Assembly (NCBI GenBank): GCA_013298765.1
Contig: JAAFJA010000013.1
Location: 1 to 64,000 of the forward strand
Source of the DNA: Betaproteobacteria bacterium
GTDB taxonomy: Bacteria; Pseudomonadota; Gammaproteobacteria; Burkholderiales; Casimicrobiaceae
Direction of reading: 5' to 3'
DNA length: 64,000 nucleotides
Shown here: piece after piece, positions 48,881-58,448 of the stretch
Position numbering within the stretch: position 1 is the stretch's first letter
Layout: each line of letters opens with the position of its first letter
Program-made: the position numbers and the translations under genes
Notes under the pieces: model-generated
The model's input: only the letters and a program-made list of their open reading frames with translations
The model's database searches: none
What the model was told of the DNA's origin: nothing

Positions 48881-50224
48881 TCACGCAGCCACCGCTTCAG
48901 CAATCGCCTCTGCGCCTGCGCGTGCGAGCGCCTCGTCTTCCGCTTCGACCATCACACGCACCACCGGCTCTGTGCCAGAGGGGCGCAAGAGAATTCGCCC
49001 ACGACCGGTGAGCTTCTGTTCCCAATCAGCAAGCGCCGATTTCACATTCGTCTTATCTGCCCAAGGTGACGATTTATCGATCCGAACGTTGATCAGATGC
49101 TGTGGCAAAAGCTTCACGTCTGCGCAGGCATCCGCGAGCGATCTACCCTGCTGAACCAGTGCGCCGAGCACTTCAAGCGCCGCAATGGTTGCATCGCCCG
49201 TTGTGTGGCGATCCAGGCAGAGAATATGCCCAGAGTTTTCACCGCCGATCAACCAATTACGTTCCTTGAGAATTTCGAGCACATAACGATCGCCGACCTT
49301 CGCACGGGCAAACGCGATCCCGCGCCGCTGAAACGCCTGCTCGAGCCCGTAGTTCGTCATCTGCGTGCCGACTACGCCGCCACCCAAATCGCCACGCGCC
49401 GCGCGATGCGCAGCAATCACGTACACCAGCTGATCGCCGTCGTACGAGTTGCCTTTAGCGTCCACGACGATGAGGCGATCTGCGTCGCCATCGACGGCGA
49501 TACCGATATCGGCCTTGTGCTGCAACACCTTTTCGGAAAGGTACTCCGGATAGAGTGCACCCACGCCTTTGTTGATATTCAACCCGTCAGGCGCTACTCC
49601 AACGCTCACGACATCGGCGCCCAGCTCATGCAAAACCGCTGGGGTGACCTGATAGGCCGCGCCGTTCGCGCAATCCACAACGATTTTCACGCCACGAAGC
49701 GTCAGCTCCGACGGGAATGCACGCTTGCAAAACTCAATGTAGCGCCCCTGCGCATCGTTGAGCCGCCGCGCTTTGCCCAATTCGTTGGACGGCACACAGC
49801 GGATACCCTGATCGAATTCCGCCTCAATTTCGAGTTCCGCCTCATCGGAAAGCTTGTCGCCGTTGCGATCGAAAAACTTGATGCCGTTATCTTGAAACGG
49901 ATTGTGCGAAGCGGAAATCACGAGACCCGCCGCCTGCCTTTGCGCACGCGTGAGATATGCAATCGCAGGCGTAGGCAACGGGCCGGTCAGCACGACATCA
50001 ACGCCCGCCGCGGAGAGCCCGGCTTCGAGCGCCGCTTCGAGCATGTAGCCCGATATTCGGGTGTCTTTACCGATCAGCACGGCGGGATGCGAGCTGGACT
50101 TCCAGTGCTTCTTCAGCACTCGACCAGTCGCATGACCGAGCCGCATCACGAAATCTGGCGTAATGGGTGCGACTCCCACCTCACCGCGCACGCCATCCGT
50201 GCCGAAATATTTTCTACTTGCCAT
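48881..50224 (-). CDS. glmM: Phosphoglucosamine mutase
   Basis: Interconverts glucosamine-6-phosphate and glucosamine-1-phosphate, feeding UDP-GlcNAc for peptidoglycan and lipopolysaccharide. 447 aa; active-site serine in [16 protein letters not shown] (Ser106), metal loop DGDADR, sugar loop GGENSGH and phosphate loop RPSGTEP. It follows folP by 34 bp, the conserved order; ftsH, often next to them, is absent. It connects functionally to the amino-sugar operon at 52-62 kb, which produces glucosamine-6-phosphate. Confidence 0.96.
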   Translation of the reverse strand: MASRKYFGTDGVRGEVGVAPITPDFVMRLGHATGRVLKKHWKSSSHPAVLIGKDTRISGYMLEAALEAGLSAAGVDVVLTGPLPTPAIAYLTRAQRQAAGLVISASHNPFQDNGIKFFDRNGDKLSDEAELEIEAEFDQGIRCVPSNELGKARRLNDAQGRYIEFCKRAFPSELTLRGVKIVVDCANGAAYQVTPAVLHELGADVVSVGVAPDGLNINKGVGALYPEYLSEKVLQHKADIGIAVDGDADRLIVVDAKGNSYDGDQLVYVIAAHRAARGDLGGGVVGTQMTNYGLEQAFQRRGIAFARAKVGDRYVLEILKERNWLIGGENSGHILCLDRHTTGDATIAALEVLGALVQQGRSLADACADVKLLPQHLINVRIDKSSPWADKTNVKSALADWEQKLTGRGRILLRPSGTEPVVRVMVEAEDEALARAGAEAIAEAVAA

Positions 50225-50258
50225 TGTGCTCTCTCGCTAACGTAGCTGCTAGGGCATT

Positions 50259-51122
50259 CTAGGGCGCAGCGTTCACTGCGTGCCAAACGCGAAGTGCGTC
50301 CACCGTCGCGCGCACATCGTGCACTCGTACGATCTGCGCCCCGCGCGCGACACAGGCGAGCGCTGCCGCGACGCTGCCGCTAACACGCTCACTCGCTTTT
50401 TCCTGCCCAGTCATCTCACCCACGCTGCGTTTTCGCGACCAGCCAGCAAGTACCGGATAGCCCAAGCGTGCAAGTTCAGCCACACCGCGTGTGAGCTGCA
50501 AGTTATGCGCGGTCGTTTTTCCGAACCCGAAGCCCGGATCGAGTGCGATGCGATCACGTTCGATGCCCGCGAGCTCGCAACAGCTGGCGCGCTCTTGAAG
50601 AAACGCAGCAACCTCGGCAACAACGTTTTCGTAGTGCGGTGCCGCTTGCATCGTGCCTGGCTCGCCCTGCATGTGCATGAGCACAACGCCGACACCTGAG
50701 TCCGCGCATGCCTCAAGCGCTCCGGGCGCGCGAAGCGCGTAGACGTCGTTCACAATGGCTGCCCCAGCTCGAATCGCGGCCCGCATGACCTCTGGCTTTC
50801 GGGTGTCAATTGAGACACAGTGCCCGGCCACTGCGAGCGCTTCAACGACGGGAATGACGCGTCGAAGCTCCTCTTCGATGGTGACTTCCGCTGCGCCTGG
50901 GCGGGTGGATTCGCCGCCCACATCCAAAATTGAGGCACCGTCGTACACCATTCGTTCAGCCTCAGCGATCGCTGCGGAGACAGAGGAATACTTGCCACCG
51001 TCGGAAAACGAATCTGGCGTCAGATTTATGATGCCCATAACGAGCGGCAGCGTCCCGGCACGCACGTCCGAGCGGAATCGACCACAAACCCACTCCTCTC
51101 GCCGGTTCGATGTTTGATCCAA
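50259..51122 (-). CDS. folP: Dihydropteroate synthase
   Basis: Joins p-aminobenzoate to the pterin pyrophosphate in folate synthesis (the sulfonamide target). MGIINLTPDSFSDGG, DVGGESTRPGA, SIDTRKPEV, DPGFGFGKT and GWSRKRSVG are all present. The start is uncertain: the frame is open to 51275, but the region before EEWVCGRFRSD lacks family sequence and would overlap the divergent hemA gene. A TTG at 51122 with GGAG upstream gives 287 aa, a normal length. Confidence 0.92.
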   Translation of the reverse strand: MDQTSNRREEWVCGRFRSDVRAGTLPLVMGIINLTPDSFSDGGKYSSVSAAIAEAERMVYDGASILDVGGESTRPGAAEVTIEEELRRVIPVVEALAVAGHCVSIDTRKPEVMRAAIRAGAAIVNDVYALRAPGALEACADSGVGVVLMHMQGEPGTMQAAPHYENVVAEVAAFLQERASCCELAGIERDRIALDPGFGFGKTTAHNLQLTRGVAELARLGYPVLAGWSRKRSVGEMTGQEKASERVSGSVAAALACVARGAQIVRVHDVRATVDALRVWHAVNAAP

Positions 51123-51181
51123 CGCAACTCCGCAGCCCGGAAATCCGGAATAAAATGAGAAAAACTGGAGGCAACTAGCCC

Positions 51182-52441
51182 GTGTCCAACACCCCAAACT
51201 ACAACGCCCTCTTCGCAGACCGCATTGACGCACTGAAGCGTGAAGGGCGTTATCGCATTTTTGCAGAGCTGTCACGCCCTCGCGGACAGTTTCCTCGCGT
51301 GGAGTGGCACGGTGGCGAACAAATGCGCCAGGTAATCACGTGGTGCTCAAACGATTACTTGGGCATGGGTCATCATCCGGTGGTTCGGGATGCAATGCTT
51401 GCCGCGATCAACGACGGCGCTACGGGTGCAGGCGGTACGCGCAACATCGGCGGCACCAATGCGTACCACATCGAGCTTGAGCGCCTTTTGGCGGCGCTGC
51501 ACGATAAAGAATCCGCGCTCACATTCACATCTGGCTACAGCGCGAATTTGGCCTCGCTTTCGGTGTTGGCATCGCTTCTGCCCAACACGGTCATCATCTC
51601 CGATTCCGATAATCACAATTCGATGATTGAAGGTATTCGTCGCTCTGGCGCCGAAAAAGTGATCTTCAAACATAACGATCCACGCGATCTCGAAGCGAAG
51701 CTCGCGAGTTTTGCGCCTGATCGGCCGAAACTGGTGGTCTTTGAGAGTGTTTACTCGATGAGCGGAAACATCGCTCCGATTGGTGAGTTTGCTCGAATCG
51801 CCAAACAGTACGGCGCGATGACTTACCTCGACGAAGTGCACGCGGTTGGGATGTACGGTAACCGTGGTGGTGGCGTATCGCAAGAGCAAGGCGTAGCCGA
51901 TCAGATCGACATCATCCAGGGAACGCTTGGCAAAGCTTTCGGCATGCAAGGTGGCTATGTCACGGGCTCGGCAGCGATGGTGGATTGCATCCGCAGTTTT
52001 GGCGCTTCGTTCATTTTCTCTACGTCCCTTGCACCCGTGTTGTGTGCTGGCGCGATTGCGAGCGTTTCGCATTTGATGCGTTCACAAGAAGAACGCCGTC
52101 TTCAACGCGAGCGCGTCGCGGAAATCAAGTCAAAGTTGCTCGCGCGCGGGCTACCCGTGATACCGAACCCGTCGCACATCGTTCCGGTGTTCGTCGGCGA
52201 TCCGGTCAAGGTCAAAACATTGACCGACCGCCTGATGCAAAACCACAACATCTATCTGCAGCCGATTAACTATCCGACGGTTGCTCGTGGCACCGAGCGG
52301 ATTCGCATTGCGCCTGGCCCCTGCCACACGAGCGAAATGGTCGATCAATTGATTGACGCGCTGGTCACTGAGTGGGCGATTCTTGGTCTGCCGAAAGAGA
52401 TGAGTGCGAAAGCGGTGCTAGCGCCGTCTGCGGCGGGCTAG
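51182..52441 (+). CDS. hemA: 5-aminolevulinate synthase (C4/Shemin pathway)
   Basis: PLP-dependent enzyme making 5-aminolevulinate from glycine and succinyl-CoA. The 419-aa sequence follows the alphaproteobacterial enzyme closely: [78 protein letters not shown], the PLP lysine in GTLGKAFG (Lys251), [10 protein letters not shown], and [20 protein letters not shown]. The TRNI motif marks ALAS rather than the related 2-amino-3-ketobutyrate ligase or 8-amino-7-oxononanoate synthase. GTG start at 51182 with GGAGG upstream. It diverges from folP by about 60 bp and converges with the kinase gene, overlapping its end by 4 bp. Most betaproteobacteria use the glutamyl-tRNA route instead. Confidence 0.88.
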   Translation: MSNTPNYNALFADRIDALKREGRYRIFAELSRPRGQFPRVEWHGGEQMRQVITWCSNDYLGMGHHPVVRDAMLAAINDGATGAGGTRNIGGTNAYHIELERLLAALHDKESALTFTSGYSANLASLSVLASLLPNTVIISDSDNHNSMIEGIRRSGAEKVIFKHNDPRDLEAKLASFAPDRPKLVVFESVYSMSGNIAPIGEFARIAKQYGAMTYLDEVHAVGMYGNRGGGVSQEQGVADQIDIIQGTLGKAFGMQGGYVTGSAAMVDCIRSFGASFIFSTSLAPVLCAGAIASVSHLMRSQEERRLQRERVAEIKSKLLARGLPVIPNPSHIVPVFVGDPVKVKTLTDRLMQNHNIYLQPINYPTVARGTERIRIAPGPCHTSEMVDQLIDALVTEWAILGLPKEMSAKAVLAPSAAG

Positions 52442-53382
52442 GCTTCCACACGCTGTAGCGCAATGCGCGCTGCAGCCTCGTGTGCGGTGGATTCAAGATA
52501 GGTAAGTGAAACCTTTGCGAGTCGCTCTTTCAATGTGGCTTCGATGATCGGATGCAGCTTCGAGGCGCGCCCCGCCACGGCAACTGGCTTCACACCAAAC
52601 CGCGCAACCATCGCATTTGCAAGGCGTGCAAGCTCAATCCCTGCCCCGCGCAGAATCTCGCGCGAGATGGGGTCAGCGTCCGCGGTGTCGCGAACCGCGA
52701 GGGCGAGCATTCCAATCTCGCCTCGGTCCTTCGCGTAGAAAAAGGCGCGCGAGCGATCCCAATCACTCCCGCCCAAGCGCTCAAACATGGCAACGGCAAG
52801 TGCAGAATCCTTCCACGCGCCAGGCTGCTCGTCTTCGCGCCGCCAAATATGGCGAAGCGCCTCGCGCGCCATCCAATAACCGCCGCCCCCGTCATCAAGC
52901 CCCACGCCGCGCCCGCCAGCGCGATGAAATGCGCCCGATTCGTCCACATACGCTGCGATTGAGCCGGTCCCCGCGTACACGATGTAGCCCTCGCCTGGCT
53001 TGAATGCGCCGCGATACGCAACTTCGATATCGCTCATGATCCGTACTCGCTCGGCGGCAATTGCAAACGCTTCTGCGATGAGTTTGGCAAGTTCGGGCGA
53101 ATGACCATCAACGCCCGTGAAACCGCCAGCGATCACGAGCGAGGCATCGGCAGGCAAGTGCGCTGCGACAGCGGCCGAAATTTCAGCAAACGTGACGCGT
53201 AGCCGCTCTATGCCGTGCGCCGAATGAAGCATGAGCCCGGAGAGGCCGCCCGCAGTGCCTTCGGCAAGATGTGCCGAGTTGCAATCAAGCAGCATCCAGC
53301 GGGTGGTGGTGCCGCCCGCGTCAAGGCCGAGCGCGATGCGACGCAATCTCTGCGAAGACGCTGATGAGAGCGCTTCGCTCAC
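52438..53382 (-). CDS. nagK: N-acetylglucosamine kinase (BadF/BcrA ATPase family)
   Basis: A 314-aa ASKHA-fold kinase of the BadF/BadG/BcrA/BcrD family, the type serving as GlcNAc (or glucosamine) kinase in proteobacterial nag clusters. [16 protein letters not shown] (phosphate loop), [24 protein letters not shown] and [21 protein letters not shown] are present. Last gene of the nine-gene operon; its ATG overlaps the stop of the GHL10-like gene (ATGA). It would convert free GlcNAc to GlcNAc-6-phosphate for NagA. Confidence 0.85.
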   Translation of the reverse strand: MSEALSSASSQRLRRIALGLDAGGTTTRWMLLDCNSAHLAEGTAGGLSGLMLHSAHGIERLRVTFAEISAAVAAHLPADASLVIAGGFTGVDGHSPELAKLIAEAFAIAAERVRIMSDIEVAYRGAFKPGEGYIVYAGTGSIAAYVDESGAFHRAGGRGVGLDDGGGGYWMAREALRHIWRREDEQPGAWKDSALAVAMFERLGGSDWDRSRAFFYAKDRGEIGMLALAVRDTADADPISREILRGAGIELARLANAMVARFGVKPVAVAGRASKLHPIIEATLKERLAKVSLTYLESTAHEAAARIALQRVEA

Positions 53383-55097
53383 GGCGCGAGATCCTTCACG
53401 AAGCGATCGCTTTCTCGGCCAGATTGATCCACGACCGAGACTGCGACCGCGCTTAAAACGCCGTCGCTTGTCGCTCGTGGCACGGTCGTTTCACTGGTAC
53501 CTGCGGTCGGGGTGCCCGCCACCGGCAATACGGCAAACTGCCAAGACGCACCATAACGTAGCCAGACCGCGAAGCTTCGAGGTGCAGCGTCCGCTCGGGG
53601 CGACGTAGACTCCAAAGAAACTATTCTTTTAAACGCTAGCCCAACGCTATTAGGGGCTAAGTCCCTATTTTCTATTATTTCGATAATTACACTTTTCGAA
53701 CGCTCGCCCGATTTTAATTGGGGCGAATAAGAAATAGCTGTATTGCGATAAAGCGCCGCGAGACTGGCGTCGATGCCGCGCCGCTTTTGCATGATCGGGG
53801 CCACGCTGAAATGGATATGCCCCTGCGCAACGTCGCGCTTCGATCGGATCAGAGCGAGCTGGCCCTCGATTTCTTTTGGCTGCCAACCCCGTGGCGTCTC
53901 CTCGATCCGGCTGGTGTAGAGGCCAGGAAAAATATCCCGTTTCAAGGTGTTTTGTGCATGCCAGTACTCAAGCAAAACTGGGAATGCCTGAGGCGCTTGA
54001 TCGATCGGCCAATACAGCTGCGGCGCGAGGTAATCAAGCCAACCGCGCTGTAGCCAAAGCTCTACGTCCGCATAAAGTTTGTCGTACTGCGAAAAGCCTT
54101 GAATGCCTGGTGGACGCCGATCAGGTCGGCCAATCCCAAACGGCGAGATGCCAAATCGAACCCACGGCTTCTCTGCTTTCACGCCGCGATAAACGCGTTC
54201 GACGAACCGGTTTACGTTGTCCCGCCGCCAGTCGGCACGCGTGAGTTTGCCGCCGCTCGCCACATACGCTTGCCACGAGGGTTCATCAGGAAAATCAAGC
54301 TCACGCTCAGGACGCGAGGTCACCATAGGCACGGCTGAATTGAGCGCATTGGCTACCGCGTTTTGCCCTGCTGCCGAAGGTTGTTGAATTGAGGCTGTTT
54401 CGACGACAGGGTACGGATAGAAGTAATCATCGAAGTGAACGCCATCGATGTCATACCGGCGTAGCACATCCATAATGACGCTATACGAGTGCTCCTGCGC
54501 CACACGATCCCCCGGATCGAGCCACAAAAAACCACCGTAGCTTTTCACTGCGGTCGGTAGGCGCTTTGCGACATGATCGGCGGACACGGGCGAGCTCGCC
54601 TTTGTGTGCCGCGCGCGGTACGGGTTGAACCATGCATGCACCTCGATACCGCGAAGCCGCGCTTCATCAATCCAAAATTGCAGTGGGTCGTAGCCCGGTG
54701 CCTTACCTTGCTCGCCTGTGAGCCATTCCGCCCAGGGCTCAAGCGCCGACGGATAGATGGCATCTGCGCCAGGGCGCACCTGCAAAAGCACGGCGTTCAT
54801 GTTGAGCGCTTGCACGCGATTCAAGATCGCGATCGCCTCGCTTTTTTGCTGCTCCGCGCCGAGCCCCGGTTTCGTTGGCCAGTCGATGTTGGCGACCGTT
54901 GCAATCCAAACCGCGCGAAACTCCCGAGGCGTCGGCGGCGGACACCCAGATGAGCGGTCCTCAAGCGGGCAAACACGTAGCGAAAATGATTGCACCGCGA
55001 TCGGCTCCATCGTTGAACACGATCCGAGAAAGCCCAGGAGCGCGAGCAGCGTCCACGTTAGGGGCGTGAGGCCCGCAAATCGACCCGCACGTCTCAT
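53379..55097 (-). CDS. Predicted lipoprotein glycoside hydrolase (GHL10/DUF187 family)
   Basis: A 572-aa protein starting MRRAGRF with a lipoprotein signal (LLALLGFLGSC, lipid Cys27), so probably anchored in the outer or inner membrane. The catalytic region (about 55-375) is the GHL10 TIM barrel: EFRAVWIATVANIDWP, LNMNAVLLQVRPGADAIYPS, GIEVHAWFNPYRAR, DIDGVHFDDYFYPYP and WVRFGISPFGIGRP. The ATG at 55097 overlaps the upstream stop by four bases. Near the C-terminus an 84-bp element (53639-53724) is translated in frame, adding about 29 residues (roughly SPQLKSGERSKSVIIEIIEN onward). Homologues are thought to act on cell-wall-type glycans; activity here is inferred. Confidence 0.85.
   Translation of the reverse strand: MRRAGRFAGLTPLTWTLLALLGFLGSCSTMEPIAVQSFSLRVCPLEDRSSGCPPPTPREFRAVWIATVANIDWPTKPGLGAEQQKSEAIAILNRVQALNMNAVLLQVRPGADAIYPSALEPWAEWLTGEQGKAPGYDPLQFWIDEARLRGIEVHAWFNPYRARHTKASSPVSADHVAKRLPTAVKSYGGFLWLDPGDRVAQEHSYSVIMDVLRRYDIDGVHFDDYFYPYPVVETASIQQPSAAGQNAVANALNSAVPMVTSRPERELDFPDEPSWQAYVASGGKLTRADWRRDNVNRFVERVYRGVKAEKPWVRFGISPFGIGRPDRRPPGIQGFSQYDKLYADVELWLQRGWLDYLAPQLYWPIDQAPQAFPVLLEYWHAQNTLKRDIFPGLYTSRIEETPRGWQPKEIEGQLALIRSKRDVAQGHIHFSVAPIMQKRRGIDASLAALYRNTAISYSPQLKSGERSKSVIIEIIENRDLAPNSVGLAFKRIVSLESTSPRADAAPRSFAVWLRYGASWQFAVLPVAGTPTAGTSETTVPRATSDGVLSAVAVSVVDQSGRESDRFVKDLAP
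53639..53724. repeat. 84-bp-type dispersed palindromic element inside a coding sequence, copy F
   Basis: Left arm GCCCAACGCTATTAGGGGC (53639-53657), exact central TCGA (53680-53683), right arm GCCCGATTTTAATTGGGGC (53706-53724). Both arms are 19 bp, giving 86 bp in total. It is open in the frame of the GHL10-like gene. Confidence 0.87.
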
Positions 55098-56251
55098 ACT
55101 TTGAAAAACCATCGCTTCTTCCACATCAACCAAGCCACCCCATACATCGCCAAAACGAACAATAAAGCGTATAGAAGTGAGGCGAGCTTCGGCGAGAGCC
55201 CGATCACCTGAATTTGCGCAAAGAAAAGCGCTTTAAGCGACTGGCTCACACCGGTTTCAGCCGTCAACTTTACTGCGCCCAATATCTTTGCCACCAAACT
55301 TGAGAACGCAAAGATGAAGAGCGCATTCATCCCAAAGATCGTGAGCGGCAAAAACCATTGTCGCGCGCGCTTGGTCACCTGCTCGCGCTCACAGGCATCG
55401 ATCAGCCAATAAAACAGCGCAAACACCACGAGCGCCCAACCCGCCATAAAAACGCTGTACGACACCGTCCACAGCGGCTTGTTAATTGGCATCAGCGCAA
55501 CATCGAGCATCGCGCCAATCCAAACAAGTAACAAACCGAAGAACAACATCCACACCGTCTTTTCGCTGCGCGCGATGTCAACTAGGAGCCAGCGCCCAGT
55601 GAGTGCGCCAAAAAGCAGTGTGCTCACTGCGGACAGTGTGCTCCACAACCCTTCGGGATCCCACGTTTTCGAGAACGCCCAAAGATGCCCTGAAAGAAGT
55701 GTTCTGTCGATCCACGCACCGAAATCACGTCCCGGCTCCAAGCGCCCTGCCGCCACCAGCGCATCATCGCCCACCACAGAAACGGCGAGCATTGGAACTG
55801 CGTAGATCACAAAAAACGCAATGATCGCAATGCACCACGCCCGCCAGCCGAAATACACCACGAGCGGCGCAGCAATTACGATGCAAAGCGCGATCCGCTG
55901 CAAAACGCCGGGAATACGCAAGGTCTCCAGCGAGAAATTCGGAATGAAATTTAGCGCGAGGCCGATGGCGAAAATGATGAGTGCACGTTTCCAAAGCGAC
56001 AGCACGGCGCTCACGCGCTGCGAGTCATCAAGTGCTTTACGCGAAAGTGAGAACACCATCGAGACGCCGACAATGAAAAGAAAAAAGGGGAATATCCAAT
56101 CGGTAAACGTCCAACCGTGCCACTTCGCGTGAAGGAGCTGTGAATAGGCATTGCTCCAATCGCCAGGGTTATTTACCAACACCATGGCGGCAATGGTTGC
56201 CCCGCGAAATGCGTCAAGCGAGACCAGGCGATCATTGGCATGCGCGTTCAT
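55094..56251 (-). CDS. nagX: NagX-like membrane protein (COG4299, heparan-glucosaminide acetyltransferase-like)
   Basis: A 385-aa protein with about ten membrane helices. RLVSLDAFRGATIAAMVLVNNPGDW and WHGWTFTDWIFPFFLFIVGVSM are the family's signature, shared with human HGSNAT and DUF5009/DUF1624 proteins. NagX genes of this type recur in proteobacterial GlcNAc regulons, with an unproven role in amino-sugar handling at the inner membrane. It overlaps both neighbours by four bases. Confidence 0.85.
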   Translation of the reverse strand: MNAHANDRLVSLDAFRGATIAAMVLVNNPGDWSNAYSQLLHAKWHGWTFTDWIFPFFLFIVGVSMVFSLSRKALDDSQRVSAVLSLWKRALIIFAIGLALNFIPNFSLETLRIPGVLQRIALCIVIAAPLVVYFGWRAWCIAIIAFFVIYAVPMLAVSVVGDDALVAAGRLEPGRDFGAWIDRTLLSGHLWAFSKTWDPEGLWSTLSAVSTLLFGALTGRWLLVDIARSEKTVWMLFFGLLLVWIGAMLDVALMPINKPLWTVSYSVFMAGWALVVFALFYWLIDACEREQVTKRARQWFLPLTIFGMNALFIFAFSSLVAKILGAVKLTAETGVSQSLKALFFAQIQVIGLSPKLASLLYALLFVLAMYGVAWLMWKKRWFFKV

Positions 56252-57543
56252 GTCGAATCCACCTTCGACTGCTTCTTACCAAACGCTGGGTCAATCTTCA
56301 CAAAGATCGCAATCAGCATCGACGGCAACGTACAGATACAAACCCAGATGAAAAAGTTTGTGTATCCGAGCTGGGTTTGAATCCAGCCGCTCACCATCCC
56401 CGGCAACATCATGCCGAGCGCCATGAACCCAGTACAAAGCGCGTAGTGAGCCGTCTTGTGGGGCCCATCGGCCACCATAATCATGAAAAGCAGATACGCG
56501 GCGAAACCGAATCCATAACCCAGCTGCTCGATCGCAATCGCGCTCGCAATCACAGGCAAGCTGGTGGGCTGTAGCGCGGCAAGAAACACGTAGGCAATAT
56601 TCGGCACGTGAATCGCGAGGAGCATGGGCCAGAGCCAGAACTTAAGGCCCTTCCGTGATATTGCATAGCCCCCTGCGATGCCGCCTAACGTAAGCGCCAG
56701 CACGCCCACCGTGCCGTACACCCATCCCACTTGCGCTGTTGAAAGCGCAAGGCCGCCCGCGTTAACTTTATCTAGCAAGAACGGTGAGCCGAGTTTCACC
56801 AGTTGCGCTTCGGCCAGTCGATAGGTCAATAAAAACGACAGCACGAGCCAGATATCGGCACGCTTGAAAAACGCGACGAACGTGCTCACAAAGTCTCCGA
56901 CCAAATCCCCTTCGATCCGCACCGCTTGATCGGCGCTGGGCTTGGGCAACATGAAAAAATGGTACGCGCCTATGAGCGCAAACATCAAGGCGAGCACGAT
57001 AAACACAATTTGCCACGCCAGGATGACGTTGCCCGTTTGCTCAGTCAACAGGCCTGCGAGCACAACTAAGAGGCCTTGGCCCGCAATATTCGCGATGCGC
57101 CAGAAGACAGTGCGAACGCCCACAAACGCCGCTTGCTGATGCTGCTCAAGACCGAGCATGTAAAACCCATCGGCCGCAATGTCATGAGTGGCGGATGCAA
57201 ACGCCATCAACCAAAAAACGGCCAACGTGGCTTGAAAGAAAAATGGCGTCGGCAGCGTAAACGCGACAAACGCTAGCGCAACGCCAACCGCGAACTGCAA
57301 AAGCACGATCCAGAATCGTTTGGTACGAAACATATCCACCAAGGGCGACCACAATGGTTTCACGACCCACGGCAAATACAACCAGCTCGTGTAGAGGGCA
57401 ATCTCGGTGTTTGAGAGATTCAAGTTTTTGTACATGATGACGGATAGCGTCATCACCACCACGTACGGAATGCCTTGCGCGAAATAGAGCGTCGGGATCC
57501 ACGTCCACGGTGACGGGGTCTGCGCCTTGTCTTCTCTGCTCAT
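56248..57543 (-). CDS. AmpG-like MFS transporter (muropeptide or amino-sugar permease)
   Basis: A 431-aa, 12-helix major-facilitator protein. WIPTLYFAQGIPYVVVMTLS, SWLYLPWVVKPLWSPLVD, HDIAADGFYMLGL and GGIAGGYAISRKGLKFWL resemble AmpG and related permeases that import GlcNAc-anhydroMurNAc or simple amino sugars. Position between murQ and nagX supports a MurNAc/GlcNAc substrate. Coupled by 4-bp overlaps on both sides. Confidence 0.83.
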   Translation of the reverse strand: MSREDKAQTPSPWTWIPTLYFAQGIPYVVVMTLSVIMYKNLNLSNTEIALYTSWLYLPWVVKPLWSPLVDMFRTKRFWIVLLQFAVGVALAFVAFTLPTPFFFQATLAVFWLMAFASATHDIAADGFYMLGLEQHQQAAFVGVRTVFWRIANIAGQGLLVVLAGLLTEQTGNVILAWQIVFIVLALMFALIGAYHFFMLPKPSADQAVRIEGDLVGDFVSTFVAFFKRADIWLVLSFLLTYRLAEAQLVKLGSPFLLDKVNAGGLALSTAQVGWVYGTVGVLALTLGGIAGGYAISRKGLKFWLWPMLLAIHVPNIAYVFLAALQPTSLPVIASAIAIEQLGYGFGFAAYLLFMIMVADGPHKTAHYALCTGFMALGMMLPGMVSGWIQTQLGYTNFFIWVCICTLPSMLIAIFVKIDPAFGKKQSKVDST

Positions 57544-58442
57544 TTGGCCTCCGTGAGCGCGAGGCGAACGCTTCCGCCCACGCGATCCAGCAAGCGCCGC
57601 GCCGCTTCAAAGCCCAGAGAGCGTCGGATCATCACGATCGCAGTTTTGACATGAAAATTCGAGCCGTCGAGCGCAGCGATCGCGGTATCTTCGTCGACAC
57701 CAGTGGCGAGCATCGTGAGATTGACGCAGCGACGAATCAATTTTGCATTGGTCGGCTTCACGTCTACCATCAAGTTGCCGTACACCTTGTTGAGCCGCAC
57801 CATCAACGCGCTCGAAAACGTGTTGAGTGCGATTTTTTGAGCACTACCCGCTTTCAACCGCGTGCTGCCGGAAATCACCTCCGAACCGGTGTCCAGCAAG
57901 ATCGCGATTTGCGCAGCTGCGAGTAGCGGCGTACCTGGATTGTTCGCGATACCGACAGTCAAGGCACCGCTTGCGCTAGCCTTTTCGATCACGCCGAGCG
58001 CGTAGGGTGTGGTGCCCGATGCGGCAATCGCGAGCACCACATCGTTTGCGCCCACCTGCGCCGCCTCTACATCGGCCGCGCCCTGTTCGCGGCTGTCCTC
58101 CGCCCCTTCAACGGCACGGTGGATCGCATTCGGACCGCCCGCAAGCAGCGCAATCGCGCGCTCGGGCTCCCAAGAAAACGTCGGCACTAATTCAACACTG
58201 TCGAGCAGCCCCAGACGCCCGGAGGTTCCCGCGCCCGCATACACAAGGCGGCCGCCGCTCAGCATGCGAGGCACCGATGCGTCGACCGCTCGCGCGATAT
58301 CGGCGCTCGACTGCACGACGGCCTCCACCGCGCTTTTTTGATCGATCACGAACGCGTCCACCAAGCGGCGTGTGTCGTAGGTGTCAAGCTCACGATGGGA
58401 AGCGTTCGGTATTTCGGTTCGAAGAGTGTGGGCGGCGCTCAT
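57540..58442 (-). CDS. murQ: N-acetylmuramic acid 6-phosphate etherase
   Basis: Cleaves the lactyl ether of MurNAc-6-phosphate to GlcNAc-6-phosphate and D-lactate, the committed step of cell-wall sugar recycling. The 300-aa SIS-domain protein shows YDTRRLVDAFVIDQKSAVEAV, GGRLVYAGAGTSGRLGLLD, ECW-like VPTFSWEP, VEGAEDSREQGAADV, IAASGTTPYALGVI and GSTRLKAGSAQKIALNTFS. A MurNAc kinase (anmK or a MurNAc PTS) is not seen in the window. Six bases separate it from the upstream SIS gene. Confidence 0.93.
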   Translation of the reverse strand: MSAAHTLRTEIPNASHRELDTYDTRRLVDAFVIDQKSAVEAVVQSSADIARAVDASVPRMLSGGRLVYAGAGTSGRLGLLDSVELVPTFSWEPERAIALLAGGPNAIHRAVEGAEDSREQGAADVEAAQVGANDVVLAIAASGTTPYALGVIEKASASGALTVGIANNPGTPLLAAAQIAILLDTGSEVISGSTRLKAGSAQKIALNTFSSALMVRLNKVYGNLMVDVKPTNAKLIRRCVNLTMLATGVDEDTAIAALDGSNFHVKTAIVMIRRSLGFEAARRLLDRVGGSVRLALTEAK

Positions 58443-58448
58443 GAAGGC

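Noticed and set aside
49097-50245. A 382-codon plus-strand open frame opposite glmM
   Set aside because: It lies entirely antisense to a well-supported gene and its translation has no family resemblance; it is a by-product of GC-rich codon use.
51182-52441. Assignment as 2-amino-3-ketobutyrate CoA ligase or 8-amino-7-oxononanoate synthase
   Set aside because: The GGTRNI and EGRYRIF motifs and the RGTERIR end follow 5-aminolevulinate synthase rather than these relatives.
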